A stretch of 64,000 bases of DNA from Brevundimonas sp. (GCF_013912005.1 NZ_JACESB010000001.1:248001-312000); one strand, 5' to 3'. Numbered from the stretch's first letter, positions 47,987-60,467 are shown. The notes: generated by a model not told the origin, from the sequence alone. A program made the numbers and translations.

Positions 47987-48774
47987 GCCGCCGCCCTCGC
48001 CTTCGGCGGCGCGCCGCCCAGCATGCCCTTCAGGTCGTTGACGCTCGGCATGTGGGTCAGGTCGATGTGCAGCGGCGTCACCGAGATCCGTCCTTCGTCC
48101 ATGGCGCGCAGGTCGGTGCCGTCGGCGTGCTCCTGCTTCTCCCCGCGGAAACTCATCCAGTAGTAGTCCCGGCCGCGTAGATCGGTGCGCCGCACCGCGT
48201 GCATCTCGCCGATGTCGCGGAAGCCCTGGCGGGTGACCTCCACCTCCCGGACCAGCGCCGGCGGCAGGGCCGGGAAGTTGACGTTCATCACCACCCCCGC
48301 CTGCCACGGCTGCTCCAGCAGCCGCTCGACGATGCCCGGCGCGAAGGCCTCCGCCGTCTCCCAGTGCGCCCGCACCTCGTCATGGAAGCGCTCGAGGCTC
48401 TGGCTGAGGGCGATCGAGCGGATGCCGAAGGCCATGCCCTGCAACGCCCCGGCCACCGTCCCCGAATAGGAGCAGTCCTCACCGACGTTGTGGCCGCGGT
48501 TGACGCCCGACAACACCAGGTCCGGCTTGTCCGGCATCAGGTCGTTGACCGCCAGCACGACGCAGTCGGTCGGCGTCCCCGTGACGGCGAAGCGCTTGTC
48601 GCCGAGCCGGTTGACGCGCAGCGGCTCGGTCAGGGTGACGCCCCGCCCCTTGCCCGACTGCTCCACCTGGGGCGCGCAGATCCACACGTCGTCCGAGAGG
48701 CTGCGGGCGATCCGCTCAAGACAGGCCAGCCCCTCGGCCTCGATTCCGTCGTCGTTGGTCAGCAGAATTCGCAT
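47983..48774 (-). CDS. surE: 5'/3'-nucleotidase SurE
   Basis: Divalent-metal-dependent nucleoside monophosphate phosphatase linked to stress survival, cytoplasmic, 263 residues. The metal-site motif LLTNDDGIEAEGL opens the protein (Asp 8 and Asp 9), followed by Ser 40 in the QSGKGRGVTL loop and LSGVNRGHNVGEDCSYSGTVAGAL near 88-110 with the conserved Asn. The start ATG at 48774 lies directly before the first motif. It precedes the small lipoprotein and pcm with 4-base overlaps and follows serS by 71 bases on the same strand. Confidence 0.96.
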   Translation of the reverse strand: MRILLTNDDGIEAEGLACLERIARSLSDDVWICAPQVEQSGKGRGVTLTEPLRVNRLGDKRFAVTGTPTDCVVLAVNDLMPDKPDLVLSGVNRGHNVGEDCSYSGTVAGALQGMAFGIRSIALSQSLERFHDEVRAHWETAEAFAPGIVERLLEQPWQAGVVMNVNFPALPPALVREVEVTRQGFRDIGEMHAVRRTDLRGRDYYWMSFRGEKQEHADGTDLRAMDEGRISVTPLHIDLTHMPSVNDLKGMLGGAPPKARAAA

Positions 48775-48845
48775 GCCGGTCTGACTAGTCCGAAGCCCGC
48801 CGGGGCGCATCCGAAAAGTTGCCCGCGCGTCGGTCTGCGGTCGGC

Positions 48846-50138
48846 TCAGCCGGCGGCGATCCGCTCGACGCCGCCCATGTAGGGGACCAGCGCGGAAGGC
48901 ACGCGGATCGATCCGTCGTCCTGCTGACAGTTCTCCAGGATCGCCACCAGCGTGCGACCGACCGCCAGGCCCGAGCCGTTCAGGGTGTGCACGAACTCGG
49001 TCTTCTTCTCGCCGTCGCGCTTGAAGCGCGCGTCCATGCGCCGCGCCTGGAAGTCCCCGCAGTTCGAGCACGAGCTGATCTCGCGATAGGTGTTCTGCGA
49101 CGGCAGCCAGACCTCGAGGTCGTAGGTCTTGCGCGCGCCGAAGCCCATGTCGCCCTTGCACAGCAGCACCTTGCGATAGGGCAGCTCCAGCTTCTGCAGG
49201 ATGGCCTCGGCGCAGCCCACCATCCGCTCGTGTTCGGCCTCGGAGTCCTCCGGCCGGGCGATCGAGACCAGCTCGACCTTGTAGAACTGGTGCTGACGAA
49301 TGAGGCCCCGGGTGTCCCGGCCGGCGGATCCCGCCTCGGCGCGGAAGCAGGCGGTCAGCGCCGTCAGCCGGATCGGCGTCTTCAGTTCGCTCTCGGGCAG
49401 CTGCTGGCCCATCACCGTCGCGGTCAGCGACACCTCGGCGGTGGGAATCAGCCACCGGCCGTCGGTCGTGCGGAACAGATCGTCGGCGAACTTCGGAAGC
49501 TTGTCGGTGCCGTAGGCCGCGGCGTCATTGACCAGAAGGGGCGGATTGACCTCGAGATAGCCATGCTCGCCGGTCTGCACGTCCAGCATGAACTGGCCGA
49601 TGGCCCGCTCCAGCCGCGCCAGCCCGCCCTTCAGCACGGCGAAGCGCGCGCCCGACATGCGCGCCGCCGCCTCAAAGTCCAGCAGCCCCAGCGCCTCGCC
49701 GAGGTCGGCGTGATCCTTGGCCGGCCCGCCTTCGCGGGGCGTTCCCCAGCGGCTGACCTCGACGTTGCCGCTTTCGTCCTCGCCGTCCGGCACGTCGTCC
49801 GCCGCCAGGTTCTTCTGCGCCGCCAGCAGGTCGCGCAGCTTCGCCCCGACCTCCCGCTCCGTCTCCTCGGCGGCGGCGATCTCGCCCTTCAGGCTCTCCA
49901 CCTCGGCCTTCAGCCGCTCGGCCTCGGCCATGTCCTTCTTCGCCATGGCCGCGCCGATGGCCTTGGACGCGGCGTTCCGTTTCGCCAGCCCCTCCTGCCC
50001 CGCCGTCTGCGCCGCACGCAGCTCGCGATCCAGTTTCAGCAGCTCGTCGACGATCGCCCGCGCGTCCTCCACCCCGCGCGACGACCACCCGGCGACGAAG
50101 GCGTCGGGATTGTCACGGATGGCGCGGATGTCGTGCAT
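48846..50138 (-). CDS. serS: Serine--tRNA ligase
   Basis: Class II synthetase that charges tRNA-Ser and tRNA-Sec, 430 residues. The N-terminal coiled-coil tRNA arm (about 30-100, [20 protein letters not shown] onward) is complete. Motif 2 reads [21 protein letters not shown], and motif 3 [16 protein letters not shown] near the end. The start at [14 protein letters not shown] is the family N terminus; the longer frame adds Arg-rich shadow residues. It is the first gene of the leftward serS-surE-lipoprotein-pcm block. Confidence 0.97.
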   Translation of the reverse strand: MHDIRAIRDNPDAFVAGWSSRGVEDARAIVDELLKLDRELRAAQTAGQEGLAKRNAASKAIGAAMAKKDMAEAERLKAEVESLKGEIAAAEETEREVGAKLRDLLAAQKNLAADDVPDGEDESGNVEVSRWGTPREGGPAKDHADLGEALGLLDFEAAARMSGARFAVLKGGLARLERAIGQFMLDVQTGEHGYLEVNPPLLVNDAAAYGTDKLPKFADDLFRTTDGRWLIPTAEVSLTATVMGQQLPESELKTPIRLTALTACFRAEAGSAGRDTRGLIRQHQFYKVELVSIARPEDSEAEHERMVGCAEAILQKLELPYRKVLLCKGDMGFGARKTYDLEVWLPSQNTYREISSCSNCGDFQARRMDARFKRDGEKKTEFVHTLNGSGLAVGRTLVAILENCQQDDGSIRVPSALVPYMGGVERIAAG

Positions 50139-50345
50139 GGCAGGTCTCCCGGGAAGGAAGCGACCTCCTAGCCCCCGCCGGGGTTTCCGCCAACCCGCCG
50201 GGCGTCGCCGTTGCGTCCCCCGGACCGGATCTTCCCGCACGCCGGCGCCCGAAGCGGCGAACAGACGCGGCCGCCGTCACAAATCCCTGATGACCGCGGG
50301 GAGCCGGCAGGTTCATAACCGCCGCCGCATCCGGGATACGACGCC

Positions 50346-51755
50346 ATGCTCTTCGACCGCCGCCGCCTGCTCTCCGCGGGCCCCGCCGCCCTCGCCTTCA
50401 CCGGCCTCGCGCGTCACGCCGCCGCCCAGGCCGCCGGCGAGGAGACCTACGTCAACGAGGTGCACGGTTACGGCCCTCTCGTCCGCGACCCGAACCGCCT
50501 GCTCGACCTGCCGGAGGGCTTCACCTACCAGGTCATCTCCCAGAGCGGCGACACCATGGACGACGGCCTGTTCGTGCCGGGGCAGCCGGACGGCATGGGC
50601 TGCTTCGACCTCGGCGACGGCAAGGTCGCCCTGGTCCGCAATCACGAGCTCAAGGGCTCCAGCGCCCTGCACCGCAATCTGGGTCCCGGCGGCCTGCACC
50701 AGGAGCGGATCAGTCTGCTCGACCCGGCGAAGGCCTACGACACCTACAAGGACGGCCGCCCCCTGCCCGGCGGCACGACCACCCTTGTCTATGACCTGAA
50801 CGCCCGCCGCACCGTGCGCGAACACCTGTCGCTGGCCGGCACCTCGACCAACTGCTGCGGCGGCCACACCCCCTGGGGCAGCTGGCTGAGCTGCGAGGAG
50901 ACCGAGCAGACCCCCGCTGATTCGGACGTCACCCGGGCGCACGGCTTCGTGTTTGAAGTGCCGGCCCGGGCCACGGGCCTCGTGGATCCCGTTCCCCTGA
51001 AGGCCATGGGCCGGTTCGATCACGAGGCCGTCTGCATCGATCCGCGCAACGGCGTCGCCTATCTGACCGAGGACAAGAACGACGGCCTGTTCTACCGCTT
51101 CATCCCGACGACGCCGGGTCGGCTCGCCGAGGGCGGCCGACTGCAGGCCATGGCGTGGCGCGGCGCCCCGGGCGCCGACACCCGCAACCAGGAGGCCCGC
51201 GCCTGGGCCGTCGGCGACTGGCGCGAGGTCGTCTGGATCGACGTTGAGGACGTCGAGTCGCCGAACGGCGACCTGCGGCAGCGCGGCCACGCCGACGGCG
51301 CAGCCCTTGTCGCCCGCGGCGAAGGGATCTTCTGGGGCGACGGCGAGCTGTACCTGACCGCCACCTCGGGCGGCCCGCTGCGGCGCGGCCAGATCCTGCG
51401 CTACATCCCGTCTCCCGACGAGGGCCGGACCGGCGAGGACCGCCGCCCCGGTCGGCTGCAGCTGTTCGTCGAGAGCGCCGACGAGAAGACCCTCAACATG
51501 GGCGACAATCTCACCCTCGCGCCCTGGGGGCATCTCGTGGTGTGCGAGGACAACTACTCCGAGGACATCCGCAACCACCTCAAGGGCGTCACCCCGGACG
51601 GCAAGGTCTATACGATCGGCCGCAACGTCTTCACCGGCAACAGCGAGTTCGCCGGCGCGGTGTTCTCGCCCGACGGCGAGGTCCTGTTCGTCAACATCAT
51701 GTACCCGGGCATGACGCTGGCGATCAGAGGCCCCTGGACCTCGGTCCGGATATGA
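50346..51755 (+). CDS. PhoX-family (DUF839) phosphatase, Tat-exported
   Basis: A protein of 469 residues of the PhoX/DUF839 family, calcium- and iron-dependent periplasmic alkaline phosphatases. The N terminus [19 protein letters not shown] is a twin-arginine-type signal. The family blocks [23 protein letters not shown] (residues 175-190, with the cysteine pair and glutamates near the metal site), [12 protein letters not shown] and [14 protein letters not shown] are present. It is shorter than classic PhoX (over 600 aa), so the substrate is open. The last 32 bases overlap the 3' end of convergent ctaA. Confidence 0.85.
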   Translation: MLFDRRRLLSAGPAALAFTGLARHAAAQAAGEETYVNEVHGYGPLVRDPNRLLDLPEGFTYQVISQSGDTMDDGLFVPGQPDGMGCFDLGDGKVALVRNHELKGSSALHRNLGPGGLHQERISLLDPAKAYDTYKDGRPLPGGTTTLVYDLNARRTVREHLSLAGTSTNCCGGHTPWGSWLSCEETEQTPADSDVTRAHGFVFEVPARATGLVDPVPLKAMGRFDHEAVCIDPRNGVAYLTEDKNDGLFYRFIPTTPGRLAEGGRLQAMAWRGAPGADTRNQEARAWAVGDWREVVWIDVEDVESPNGDLRQRGHADGAALVARGEGIFWGDGELYLTATSGGPLRRGQILRYIPSPDEGRTGEDRRPGRLQLFVESADEKTLNMGDNLTLAPWGHLVVCEDNYSEDIRNHLKGVTPDGKVYTIGRNVFTGNSEFAGAVFSPDGEVLFVNIMYPGMTLAIRGPWTSVRI

Positions 51756-52791
51756 ACAGCCGCGGCTGCGACCGGCGGACCAGCCACAGGTTCACCGTCG
51801 CCGCCGCCAGCACCAGCGCCGCCCCCGCCTGGTGCAGCGCGCCCAGCCACAGCGGCACGGCGTGCATCAGGGTGACGACGCCCAGGGCCGCCTGCAGCCA
51901 CAGGGCCGCGGCGAGAACGAAGGCGGAGGCGCCCAGGCCCTCGGCCAGCCGCCAGCGCCACGCCTGCACTGCATAGGCCGTCCCGGCCGCGAGCAGCACA
52001 TAGGCCCAGACCCGGTGGTTGAACTGCACCAACGCCTGGTCGTGCAGGAAGGCCACCGCGCCCCGGCCCCAGTCGACCGGCGGGAAGACGGCGCCGTTCA
52101 TCAGCGGCCAGTCGGTGTAGACGAAGCCCGCCTTGGCCCCGGCCACCAGCCCGCCCAGCAGGCACTGCAGGAACACCGCCCCGAGCATCAGGGCCGCGCC
52201 CCGGCTCCAGCCGGCGGGCGAGCGCGAGGTCTCCTCGCCGTTCCACGCCTCCAGCCCGGTCCAGATCAGGCCGGCGAAAATCAGGAAGGCGAGGCCCAGG
52301 TGCACGGTCAGCCGCTCGGGCGCCACGTCGACCCTCTCGGACAGGCCGCTGGACACCATCCACCAGCCGATCAGCCCCTGCAGGCCGCCCAGTCCCAGCA
52401 GCACCACGCACCGCGCCACCAGCCGCCGCGGGACGCGACGCATCAGCAGCAGGACGGCGAAGGGCGCGGCGAAGGCCAGGCCGATCAGCCGGCCGAGGAA
52501 CCGGTGCGCCCACTCCCACCAGAAGATGCCCTTGAACTCGGCCAGGGTCATGCCGGCGTTGACCTCCCGGTACTGCGGGATCTCGCGATACTTCGCGAAC
52601 GCCTCGTTCCAGTCGGCGGCGTTCATCGGCGGCAGGGCGCCCATGATCGGCTTCCATTCGGTGATCGACAGGCCCGAGCCGGTCAGCCGGGTGACCCCGC
52701 CGACCACCACCATGGCGAACACCAGCGCCGCTACGGTCCACAGCCAGATCGCCGTGGTCCGGCTCCGATCGCCCCCGCCAATACGCTTCAT
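51724..52791 (-). CDS. ctaA: Heme A synthase CtaA (COX15 type)
   Basis: Membrane heme O hydroxylase that makes heme A for cytochrome c oxidase, 355 residues with eight hydrophobic spans. The conserved blocks are [21 protein letters not shown] (about 29-49), [29 protein letters not shown], and the late histidines [11 protein letters not shown] and [10 protein letters not shown] that bind heme. The COX15-type long N-terminal loop ([17 protein letters not shown]) is present, as is usual for alphaproteobacteria. The start at MKRIGGG is chosen; the ORF upstream is Arg-rich. Its 3' end overlaps phoX antisense by 32 bases. Confidence 0.95.
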   Translation of the reverse strand: MKRIGGGDRSRTTAIWLWTVAALVFAMVVVGGVTRLTGSGLSITEWKPIMGALPPMNAADWNEAFAKYREIPQYREVNAGMTLAEFKGIFWWEWAHRFLGRLIGLAFAAPFAVLLLMRRVPRRLVARCVVLLGLGGLQGLIGWWMVSSGLSERVDVAPERLTVHLGLAFLIFAGLIWTGLEAWNGEETSRSPAGWSRGAALMLGAVFLQCLLGGLVAGAKAGFVYTDWPLMNGAVFPPVDWGRGAVAFLHDQALVQFNHRVWAYVLLAAGTAYAVQAWRWRLAEGLGASAFVLAAALWLQAALGVVTLMHAVPLWLGALHQAGAALVLAAATVNLWLVRRSQPRLFISGPRSRGL

Positions 52792-52925
52792 TCGACGCCC
52801 GCCGCTCCGCTCGCTAGAGTGCCGGCGCGCCTCTGGTCGCGCTTCGGCCCGAGCGGTATGCCCGCCGACGACGGCGAGATCGAGTCGCTTTTCGGCGTCC
52901 CTTCGCCGCAAGTCTGGAGAGCCGG

Positions 52926-53177
52926 GTGCAGTACGCCGACATCGCCATCGCCGTCCTTGGAGCCTTTGTTCTGGCCTGGGCCGCCGACGCCCTCACCGGC
53001 CGCCGGGGTCTGTTCGCCGCCTCGCTGGTGTCCGGCGTCGGAGCCATCGCCGGCTGGTTCCTGGCGGTGCGCGTCTTCGCCGTCTCGACCATGGACCAGT
53101 GGGACTGGCTGCTCTGGTCGCTCGCGGCCTCGGTCATCGCCCTGGTCGCCTTCTTCCTGTTCCGGAGCAAGCGCTGA
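52926..53177 (+). CDS. Small three-span membrane protein
   Basis: An 83-residue hydrophobic protein with three predicted spans (about 5-21, 31-50 and 61-78) and a basic end RSKR. The [20 protein letters not shown] segment is Gly/Ala-rich and somewhat like YeaQ/GlsB-type small membrane proteins, but the resemblance is weak. The start is GTG at 52926 with GGAGAGCC upstream. Its stop overlaps the next gene (TGATG), so the two are coupled. Confidence 0.7.
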   Translation: MQYADIAIAVLGAFVLAWAADALTGRRGLFAASLVSGVGAIAGWFLAVRVFAVSTMDQWDWLLWSLAASVIALVAFFLFRSKR

Positions 53178-53377
53178 TGGGACCCCGCGCGCGCCGCTTC
53201 GTGGCCATGCTCGGAGTCCTGGCCTTCCTCGTGTTCTGGATCTGGGGCGCCATCGCCCTGCGCGGCGTCCTGCCGCCGGGTCCGCTGATCGACCTGCTGG
53301 TCTTCGCCGTGGCCGGAATCGGCTGGGGCGTGCCGCTCTACCCGCTGTTTCGCTGGGCCGAGAAGGGCGGGAAGTAG
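53177..53377 (+). CDS. DUF2842-like small membrane protein
   Basis: A 66-residue protein with two spans (FVAMLGVLAFLVFWIWGAIAL and IDLLVFAVAGIGWGVPLYPLF) and a conserved-looking end PLFRWAEKGGK. The layout matches DUF2842, a small membrane family common in alphaproteobacteria with no known function. The ATG overlaps the preceding stop by one base. tRNA-Pro follows on the other strand. Confidence 0.75.
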   Translation: MGPRARRFVAMLGVLAFLVFWIWGAIALRGVLPPGPLIDLLVFAVAGIGWGVPLYPLFRWAEKGGK

Positions 53378-53396
53378 GCGGGGTCCAAGGGAGGAA

Positions 53397-53473
<77 letters not shown>

Positions 53474-53528
53474 AGAGGCGCTCCCTATAGACGGCCTCGG
53501 CGCCGTCGCAAACCCAAAAAAGCGGCCG

Positions 53529-53951
53529 TCAGGCGCTTCGCGACAGCACCGCCTCAAGCCGCGCCCGCGCGCCCTCCAGCTCGGCGAGGACCTGCCGCAG
53601 CCGCACGGTCGGAGCCGCCGGCGCCGGGGGCGGCGGCGGGGGAGCAGACTCGCCCTCCGGCTCGAAGGCGACCCGGCCCTCGGGATCGCCCCAGGCCGCG
53701 ATTCGCCGGAGCCCCTGCTCCCGGTGCAGCCGCTGCACGCCCTTGATGGTCAGGCCCTCGTCGTGCAGCAGCCGGCGCACCGCCTTGAGCAGGACGATGT
53801 CCTGGGGGCGGTAGAAGCGTCGGCCGCCTGCCCGCTTCAGCGGCGACACGAAGGTGAACTTGGTCTCCCAGAAGCGCAGCACGTGCTGCGGCGCCCCGAC
53901 CTCCTCGGCCGCCTCGGAAATGGTGCGGAAGGCGTTCGGGCTCTTGGCCAC
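53529..53951 (-). CDS. MerR-family transcriptional regulator
   Basis: A MerR-type DNA-binding protein of 140 residues. The winged helix-turn-helix spans residues 7-75: FRTISEAAEEVGAPQHVLRFWETKF, then PLKRAGGRRFYRPQDIVLLKAVRRLLHDEGLTIKGVQ. A Pro-rich linker follows (PPPPPPAPAAP), and the C-terminal helix may dimerise. No effector-binding cysteines are seen, so it is not a metal sensor of the classic kind. It sits 2 bases beyond ihfA at the end of the CBP3-yceD-plsX-fabH-ihfA run, a position conserved in alphaproteobacteria. The target genes are unknown. Confidence 0.9.
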   Translation of the reverse strand: MAKSPNAFRTISEAAEEVGAPQHVLRFWETKFTFVSPLKRAGGRRFYRPQDIVLLKAVRRLLHDEGLTIKGVQRLHREQGLRRIAAWGDPEGRVAFEPEGESAPPPPPPAPAAPTVRLRQVLAELEGARARLEAVLSRSA

Positions 53952-53953
53952 GG

Positions 53954-54256
53954 TCAGGCGGGGGCGACGGCGTCGTGCACCCGGCCCTTCATGATCTGCG
54001 AGGCCCGGAAGCTGATCACCCGGCGCGGGTGGATGGCCGCCGGTTCGCCGGTCTTGGGATTGCGGCCCATGCGCGCCCGCTTCTCGCGGACCTGGAATAC
54101 GCCGAAGCCGGACAGCTTCACCGTCTCGCCGCGTTCAAGGGACTCCACGATGAGCTCGAGCGTGCGTTCGACCAGCATCGAGCATTCCTGTCGCGACAGC
54201 CCCACCTCTTCGTGGACGGCCTCGCACAGGTCCGCGCGGGTCAGAGTCTGCGCCAC
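53954..54256 (-). CDS. ihfA: Integration host factor subunit alpha
   Basis: DNA-bending protein that pairs with IHF-beta; it assists sigma54 promoters, replication and recombination. The 100 residues match the family. The helical base (LTRADLCEAVHEEVGLSRQEC) is followed by GETVKLSGFGVFQVREKRARMGRNPKTGEP, with the conserved Pro of the intercalating loop (RNPKTGE), and ISFRASQIMKGRV. In Caulobacter IHF is needed for late flagellar promoters such as the one seen at flgI. Confidence 0.96.
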   Translation of the reverse strand: MAQTLTRADLCEAVHEEVGLSRQECSMLVERTLELIVESLERGETVKLSGFGVFQVREKRARMGRNPKTGEPAAIHPRRVISFRASQIMKGRVHDAVAPA

Positions 54257-54329
54257 CGCTGTCTCCCCTCAGTGCTCAGTGGCGGACATAAAAGGCCAGC
54301 CACGTTGAAATGGAAAGGCGAATTGCGTT

Positions 54330-55307
54330 TCAGAGGCGAAACGCGCACGCCCCCCAGGTCAGCCCGCCGCCCATCGCCTCGACCAGCACCAGGTCGCCGC
54401 GCCGGATGCGCCCGTCCTGGACAGCCGCGTCGAGGGCCAAGGGAATCGAGGCGGCGGAGGTGTTGGCGTGGGTCGCCACCGTCGAGATCACCTTGTTCTC
54501 GTCCAGGCCCAGCCGCTCGCCCACGCCGCGGATGATGCGCTGGTTGGCCTGGTGCGGCACAAACCAGTCGACATCCTCGATCGTGATGCCCGAGGCCTCG
54601 CAGGCGGCGGTGATCGCCTCGGCGATGTTGACCACGGCGTGGCGGAACACCTGGTTGCCGGCCATGCGCAGGTGGCCGACCGAGCCGGTCGTCGCCGGCC
54701 CGCCGTCCACGTACAGCAGGTCCGTCTTGCCGCCGTCACACCGCAGGGCGAAGCCGAGGAGGCCGCGGTCCGCCTTGGTCCCCTCCCCCTCCTGCGGCTC
54801 GAGCACGACCGCCCCGGCGCCGTCGCCGAACAGCACGCAGGTCGACCGGTCGGTCCAGTCCATCAGGCGCGTCATCTCCTCGGCCCCGATCACCAGGGCG
54901 CAGCGGGAAATGCCGCGGGCGACGAAGCCGTCGGCGACGCTCAGCGCATAGACGAAGCCCGAGCACACCGCCTGGACGTCGAAGGCCGGGCAGACCGGAA
55001 CGCCCAGCTTGCGTTGGACGATCGAGGCCGTGGCCGGGAAGGTCATGTCGGGTGTGGTGGTCGCCACGACGATCAGGTCGACCTCCTCCGGCGTCCGGCC
55101 GGCGTCCGCCAGCGCCCGCCGCGCGGCCGCGACGGCGAGATCGCTGGTCGGCTCGTCGTCCCGCGCCTTGTGCCGCTGCCGGATGCCGGTGCGCTCGACG
55201 ATCCACTCGTCGGAGGTGTCGACGATCTTCGCCAGATCGGCGTTGGTGACCACCTGTTCCGGCAGGTAGGAGCCGACGCCGGTGACGGCGCTGCGGGTGA
55301 CGCTCAC
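54330..55307 (-). CDS. fabH: 3-oxoacyl-ACP synthase III
   Basis: Initiates fatty acid synthesis by condensing acetyl-CoA with malonyl-ACP. The 325 residues are complete. The catalytic triad is visible: Cys in [14 protein letters not shown] near residue 112, His in VPHQANQRI near 248 and Asn in [15 protein letters not shown] near 278. The start ATG overlaps the plsX stop by 4 bases (ATGA). The order plsX-fabH is widely conserved. Confidence 0.97.
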   Translation of the reverse strand: MSVTRSAVTGVGSYLPEQVVTNADLAKIVDTSDEWIVERTGIRQRHKARDDEPTSDLAVAAARRALADAGRTPEEVDLIVVATTTPDMTFPATASIVQRKLGVPVCPAFDVQAVCSGFVYALSVADGFVARGISRCALVIGAEEMTRLMDWTDRSTCVLFGDGAGAVVLEPQEGEGTKADRGLLGFALRCDGGKTDLLYVDGGPATTGSVGHLRMAGNQVFRHAVVNIAEAITAACEASGITIEDVDWFVPHQANQRIIRGVGERLGLDENKVISTVATHANTSAASIPLALDAAVQDGRIRRGDLVLVEAMGGGLTWGACAFRL

Positions 55308-56383
55308 TGGGAAGTCTCCTGGGCCGGATCCGAAGGCGCGGCCGGCGGCTGTTCAAGCACGGCCGTCAGGCGGTTCAGGCTGTGACCCACCTTGGCCAGA
55401 TAGTCGCTGCGGGCCAGTTCGACGGCGATGCGGATGGCGTTGCCGAAGCCGCGCGCGTCGGCGCCGCCGTGGCTCTTCACCACGATGCCGTTCAGGCCGA
55501 GCAAGGGTCCGCCGTTGATCGCGCCGGGATCGATGCGCTGCTGCATCCGGCGCAAGGCCGGGAGGGCCAGCAGGGCGCCGGCCTTCGCGAGAGGGCCCGA
55601 GGTCAACGCCTGCTTCAGCAAGGCCGAGATGAATCGCGCCACCCCCTCCGCCGTCTTCAGGGCGATGTTGCCGGTGAAGCCGTCGGTGACGACCACGTCG
55701 ACGGTGCCGCGAGCGATGTCGGTGCCCTCGACGAAGCCGCGATAGTCGAGGCCGAAGCCGCCTTCGCGCAGGATTCGCGCGGCCTCGCGCACCTCCTCGT
55801 GGCCCTTCATGTCCTCGGAGCCGACGTTGAGCAGGCCGATGGTCGGACGTTCGACTCCGTGCACCGCCTGGTGGAAGGCCTCGCCCATGATGGCGAACTC
55901 CACCAGCTGCTCGGCGTCGCTCTCGATATTGGCGCCGACGTCCAGCACCGCCGTCACCCCGCGCAGGGTGGGCCAGCTGGCCACGATCGCCGGACGCTCC
56001 AGCCCGTGCGCGGACATGCGCAGGATCAGCTTCGAGATGGCCATCAGGGCGCCGGTGTTGCCGGCCGAGACGACCGCGGCCGCCTCCCCCGTCTTCACCG
56101 CCTCGATGGCGTTCCAGAGGCTCGAGCCCTTGCCGCGGCGCATGGCCTGGGCGGGCTTCTCGTCCATGGCGACGGTCTTGTCGGTGTGCCGGATCTCGCA
56201 GACCTCGGGCCCGAGGCCGCACTTCTGGAGCTCGGCGCGCAGCGCGGTCTCGTCGCCGTGGAGGAGGAAGCGAACCCCGTCGCCGCCGTGTTCCTGCCGG
56301 TAGTGGCGGACGCCGCCGACCACCACCGGCGGGCCGTGGTCGCCGCCCATGGCGTCGAGCGATATCAGGACAGGGGAAGGCAA
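55304..56383 (-). CDS. plsX: Phosphate acyltransferase PlsX
   Basis: Makes acyl-phosphate from acyl-ACP for phospholipid synthesis, peripheral at the membrane, 359 residues. The family opening [19 protein letters not shown] is at residues 7-25, followed by [16 protein letters not shown] and [20 protein letters not shown]. The start ATG at 56383 has the usual short lead MPSPV. It lies between yceD (90 bases upstream) and fabH (4-base overlap). Confidence 0.97.
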   Translation of the reverse strand: MPSPVLISLDAMGGDHGPPVVVGGVRHYRQEHGGDGVRFLLHGDETALRAELQKCGLGPEVCEIRHTDKTVAMDEKPAQAMRRGKGSSLWNAIEAVKTGEAAAVVSAGNTGALMAISKLILRMSAHGLERPAIVASWPTLRGVTAVLDVGANIESDAEQLVEFAIMGEAFHQAVHGVERPTIGLLNVGSEDMKGHEEVREAARILREGGFGLDYRGFVEGTDIARGTVDVVVTDGFTGNIALKTAEGVARFISALLKQALTSGPLAKAGALLALPALRRMQQRIDPGAINGGPLLGLNGIVVKSHGGADARGFGNAIRIAVELARSDYLAKVGHSLNRLTAVLEQPPAAPSDPAQETSQ

Positions 56384-56473
56384 GCCGTTTCGACTCCGTC
56401 GCGCCGCCGGGCGGCGCTGGTCAGGGGCGACGATAGCGCCGCGTCGGGGGGATGCAACCGGACGGACCCTGCG

Positions 56474-56986
56474 TCAACCTTCGTCGTCGGGGCGCAGCTT
56501 GCGCAGCACGGCGAACGGCGATTCCTCGGCGGGTTCCGGCGGCTGCACGAACTCGGCGCCCGGCTTGCGCGGGAACGGGTCGAGGCGCAGCGCGAGCTGT
56601 TCCACGGCGTACTGGCCAAGATCGATCTGGCCGTCCTCGATCAGGTCGGGCGTGGAATCGTCGAGGGTGATCACGATCTCGTCGTCGGTCGCCGTCGGCG
56701 CCTCCGCCAGGGACACGGCGAAGGTCTCGTCGATCTCGACGGGGAGCGGCTCCAGCGTCACGCCGCAGATCTGCTCGAGCCGCGCCCGGATGCGTCCGGT
56801 CAGGGACCAGCCGCCGGCCGTCGGCTGCAGGCTCACGTCCGCCTCGAACATGTCCAGAGAGGCGAGATCCAGCGCCCGCGCGATGCGCCGCCGCGCGGCC
56901 TCGTCGGGCCTCAGCACCCGCGTCAGGCCCGCACCGGCCTGGTGCAGGCGGACGGGTTCGCTGTAGGGCAGCTCGGGAGGGGTCAT
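56474..56986 (-). CDS. DUF177 (YceD-type) protein
   Basis: A 170-residue DUF177 protein, a family tied in other organisms to 23S rRNA and large-subunit assembly and often found before rpmF or plsX. The conserved parts are LARRIARALDL-type helices, the ARLEQICGVTLEPLPVEIDETF block with its single cysteine, and DGQIDLGQYAVEQLALRLDPFPRKPG. Typical YceD proteins carry two CxxC pairs; here only one cysteine is present, as seen in alphaproteobacterial members. The start overlaps the CBP3 stop (ATGA). Confidence 0.88.
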   Translation of the reverse strand: MTPPELPYSEPVRLHQAGAGLTRVLRPDEAARRRIARALDLASLDMFEADVSLQPTAGGWSLTGRIRARLEQICGVTLEPLPVEIDETFAVSLAEAPTATDDEIVITLDDSTPDLIEDGQIDLGQYAVEQLALRLDPFPRKPGAEFVQPPEPAEESPFAVLRKLRPDDEG

Positions 56987-57507
56987 TGCGGAAGCTCCGC
57001 CCACGCCGGGGCGGAAAGCACCGCGGCGAGGGGTTGGTTGGCCAGGCGTTTGCGGCAGTCGAGGGCGTAGGCGGCGAGGACCGGCGCGCCCGGCGCGTCC
57101 GCATCCTCGAACACATTGCGCGCCAGCGAGGCGCGAAGGGTGTCGGAATCCCCGTCGCGGAGCGGCGACTCCCAGGCGGACATGCGACCGTAGAGGGCTT
57201 CCCCCAGCCGCCGCATCTTCTTGCCGACCGAGATGTCGCCGACGCCCAGCTCGCGCAGCGCGTTGTCGAGGGCGGAGACGTAGACATCGAACAGCTGCTG
57301 GCCGATCTCCGCCCCGCGCTCGCCCTCGTCGCGGAGCCGCATGGTCAGCAGCAGGACGTGCAGGGTGTAGAGCTCGAAGCGCGCGTCGATCCGGTCGGCC
57401 ACGCCCAGCCGGGTGTAGAAGTCCGGCTGCCGGGCCTGGCGCACGGCCTGCTCGTACAGGCTGTCGCCGACGCGTCCGCGGCGGGAGCGGAAGAGATTCT
57501 GAAGCAT
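56983..57507 (-). CDS. Ubiquinol-cytochrome c chaperone, CBP3 family
   Basis: A 174-residue homologue of mitochondrial Cbp3/UQCC1, which helps cytochrome b assembly of the bc1 complex. The family blocks LYEQAVRQARQPDFYTRLGVADRIDARFELYTLHVLLLTMRLRDEG-like and FDVYVSALDNALRELGVGDISVGKKMRRLGEALYGR-like segments span residues 17-110. It starts the leftward run into yceD and plsX and is divergent from bamE. The start ATG at 57507 gives the expected short basic N terminus (MLQNLFRSRRGR). Confidence 0.93.
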   Translation of the reverse strand: MLQNLFRSRRGRVGDSLYEQAVRQARQPDFYTRLGVADRIDARFELYTLHVLLLTMRLRDEGERGAEIGQQLFDVYVSALDNALRELGVGDISVGKKMRRLGEALYGRMSAWESPLRDGDSDTLRASLARNVFEDADAPGAPVLAAYALDCRKRLANQPLAAVLSAPAWAELPQ

Positions 57508-57594
57508 GACTGTCGGCCCCTTTTCCGCCGCGGCGTTGAACTAAGGCGCAGGTCCGGCTAGGTCAAAGACCTTGTTTCTCCCGCAGGCGCGCCC

Positions 57595-58071
57595 ATGCTC
57601 CGTACGAAGCTCCTCCTCGCAGCCCTCTCGACGGCGGCCCTCGTCACCGCCTGCGCGCCCGTCGTGGGACAGAACGGCTTCCAGGCGGTCGACGCCAAGC
57701 CGGCGGACATCGTCGCCGGGACCGATACGCGCGAGACCGTGCTGACCAAGCTCGGCACGCCGTCGACCACCTCGACCTTCGAGAGCGACAGCATCTGGTA
57801 CTACATGAGCCAGGTGACCGAGAAGTACACCTACAACCGGCCGCAGGTGACGCAGCGGACCATCACCGAGATCACCTTCAACGACGCGGGTCAGGTGGCC
57901 GCGGTGCGCACCCTCGGCCTCGACGACGGCCAGCGCATCGCCATGAACGACCGCGAGACGCCGACCCGCGGGCGCCAGCTGACGATCCTGGAGCAGCTGC
58001 TGGGCAATGTGGCGCGCGGGCAGCTGCCGCGCACGGAAGAGGACATCCCCGGCCAGCGCCGCCCGGACTGA
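57595..58071 (+). CDS. bamE: Outer-membrane assembly lipoprotein BamE
   Basis: Small lipoprotein of the BAM complex that stabilises BamA-BamD contacts during insertion of outer-membrane proteins. The lipobox is ALVTAC (Cys 20). The SmpA/OmlA domain follows: IVAGTDTRETVLTKLGTPSTTSTF, SDSIWYYMSQ and ITFNDAGQVAAVRTL. At 158 residues the C-terminal extension past residue 115 is longer than in E. coli and mostly polar, as in other alphaproteobacteria. A terminator follows at 58101. Confidence 0.93.
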   Translation: MLRTKLLLAALSTAALVTACAPVVGQNGFQAVDAKPADIVAGTDTRETVLTKLGTPSTTSTFESDSIWYYMSQVTEKYTYNRPQVTQRTITEITFNDAGQVAAVRTLGLDDGQRIAMNDRETPTRGRQLTILEQLLGNVARGQLPRTEEDIPGQRRPD

Positions 58072-58100
58072 CCGCCCCCCTCCTCGACAGGCACGAAAAA

Positions 58101-58131
58101 GCGCCCCGGAGAGCGATCTCCGGGGCGCTTT
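58101..58131. terminator. Bidirectional terminator between bamE and hppA
   Basis: GCGCCCCGGAGA and TCTCCGGGGCGC form a 12-bp perfect stem with a GCGA loop. TTT follows on the plus strand and TTTTT on the minus strand, so it can end both convergent transcripts. Confidence 0.88.
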
Positions 58132-58148
58132 CTGCAGGACGGGTCGGC

Positions 58149-60311
<2,163 letters not shown>

Positions 60312-60404
60312 GGTGTTTCCAAACCCTGTCATGTTGAGGCGCCCGGCCCTTGGCGCGGGGGGCGTTTTCGCCTCTCACCGCCTTCCGGTCCCCCCGTGCG
60401 CGGC

Positions 60405-60467
60405 GGACGCAGGTTGCGTCCTTGGGGAATTGCGGCGGAACGGTGCCAAATGCGTCCAAAGGACGCA
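60405..60467. promoter_or_regulatory. Twin palindromes upstream of hppA
   Basis: Two copies of a 17-bp palindrome with inverse arm order: GGACGCA-GGT-TGCGTCC (60405-60421) and TGCGTCC-AAA-GGACGCA (60451-60467), centres 46 bp apart. The inner arms extend to a perfect 11-bp inverted repeat (60413-60423 with 60459-60469). They lie between the Tat-signal protein gene and hppA, in the likely hppA promoter region. They could be a two-site operator or an RNA switch structure in the hppA leader. Confidence 0.55.
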
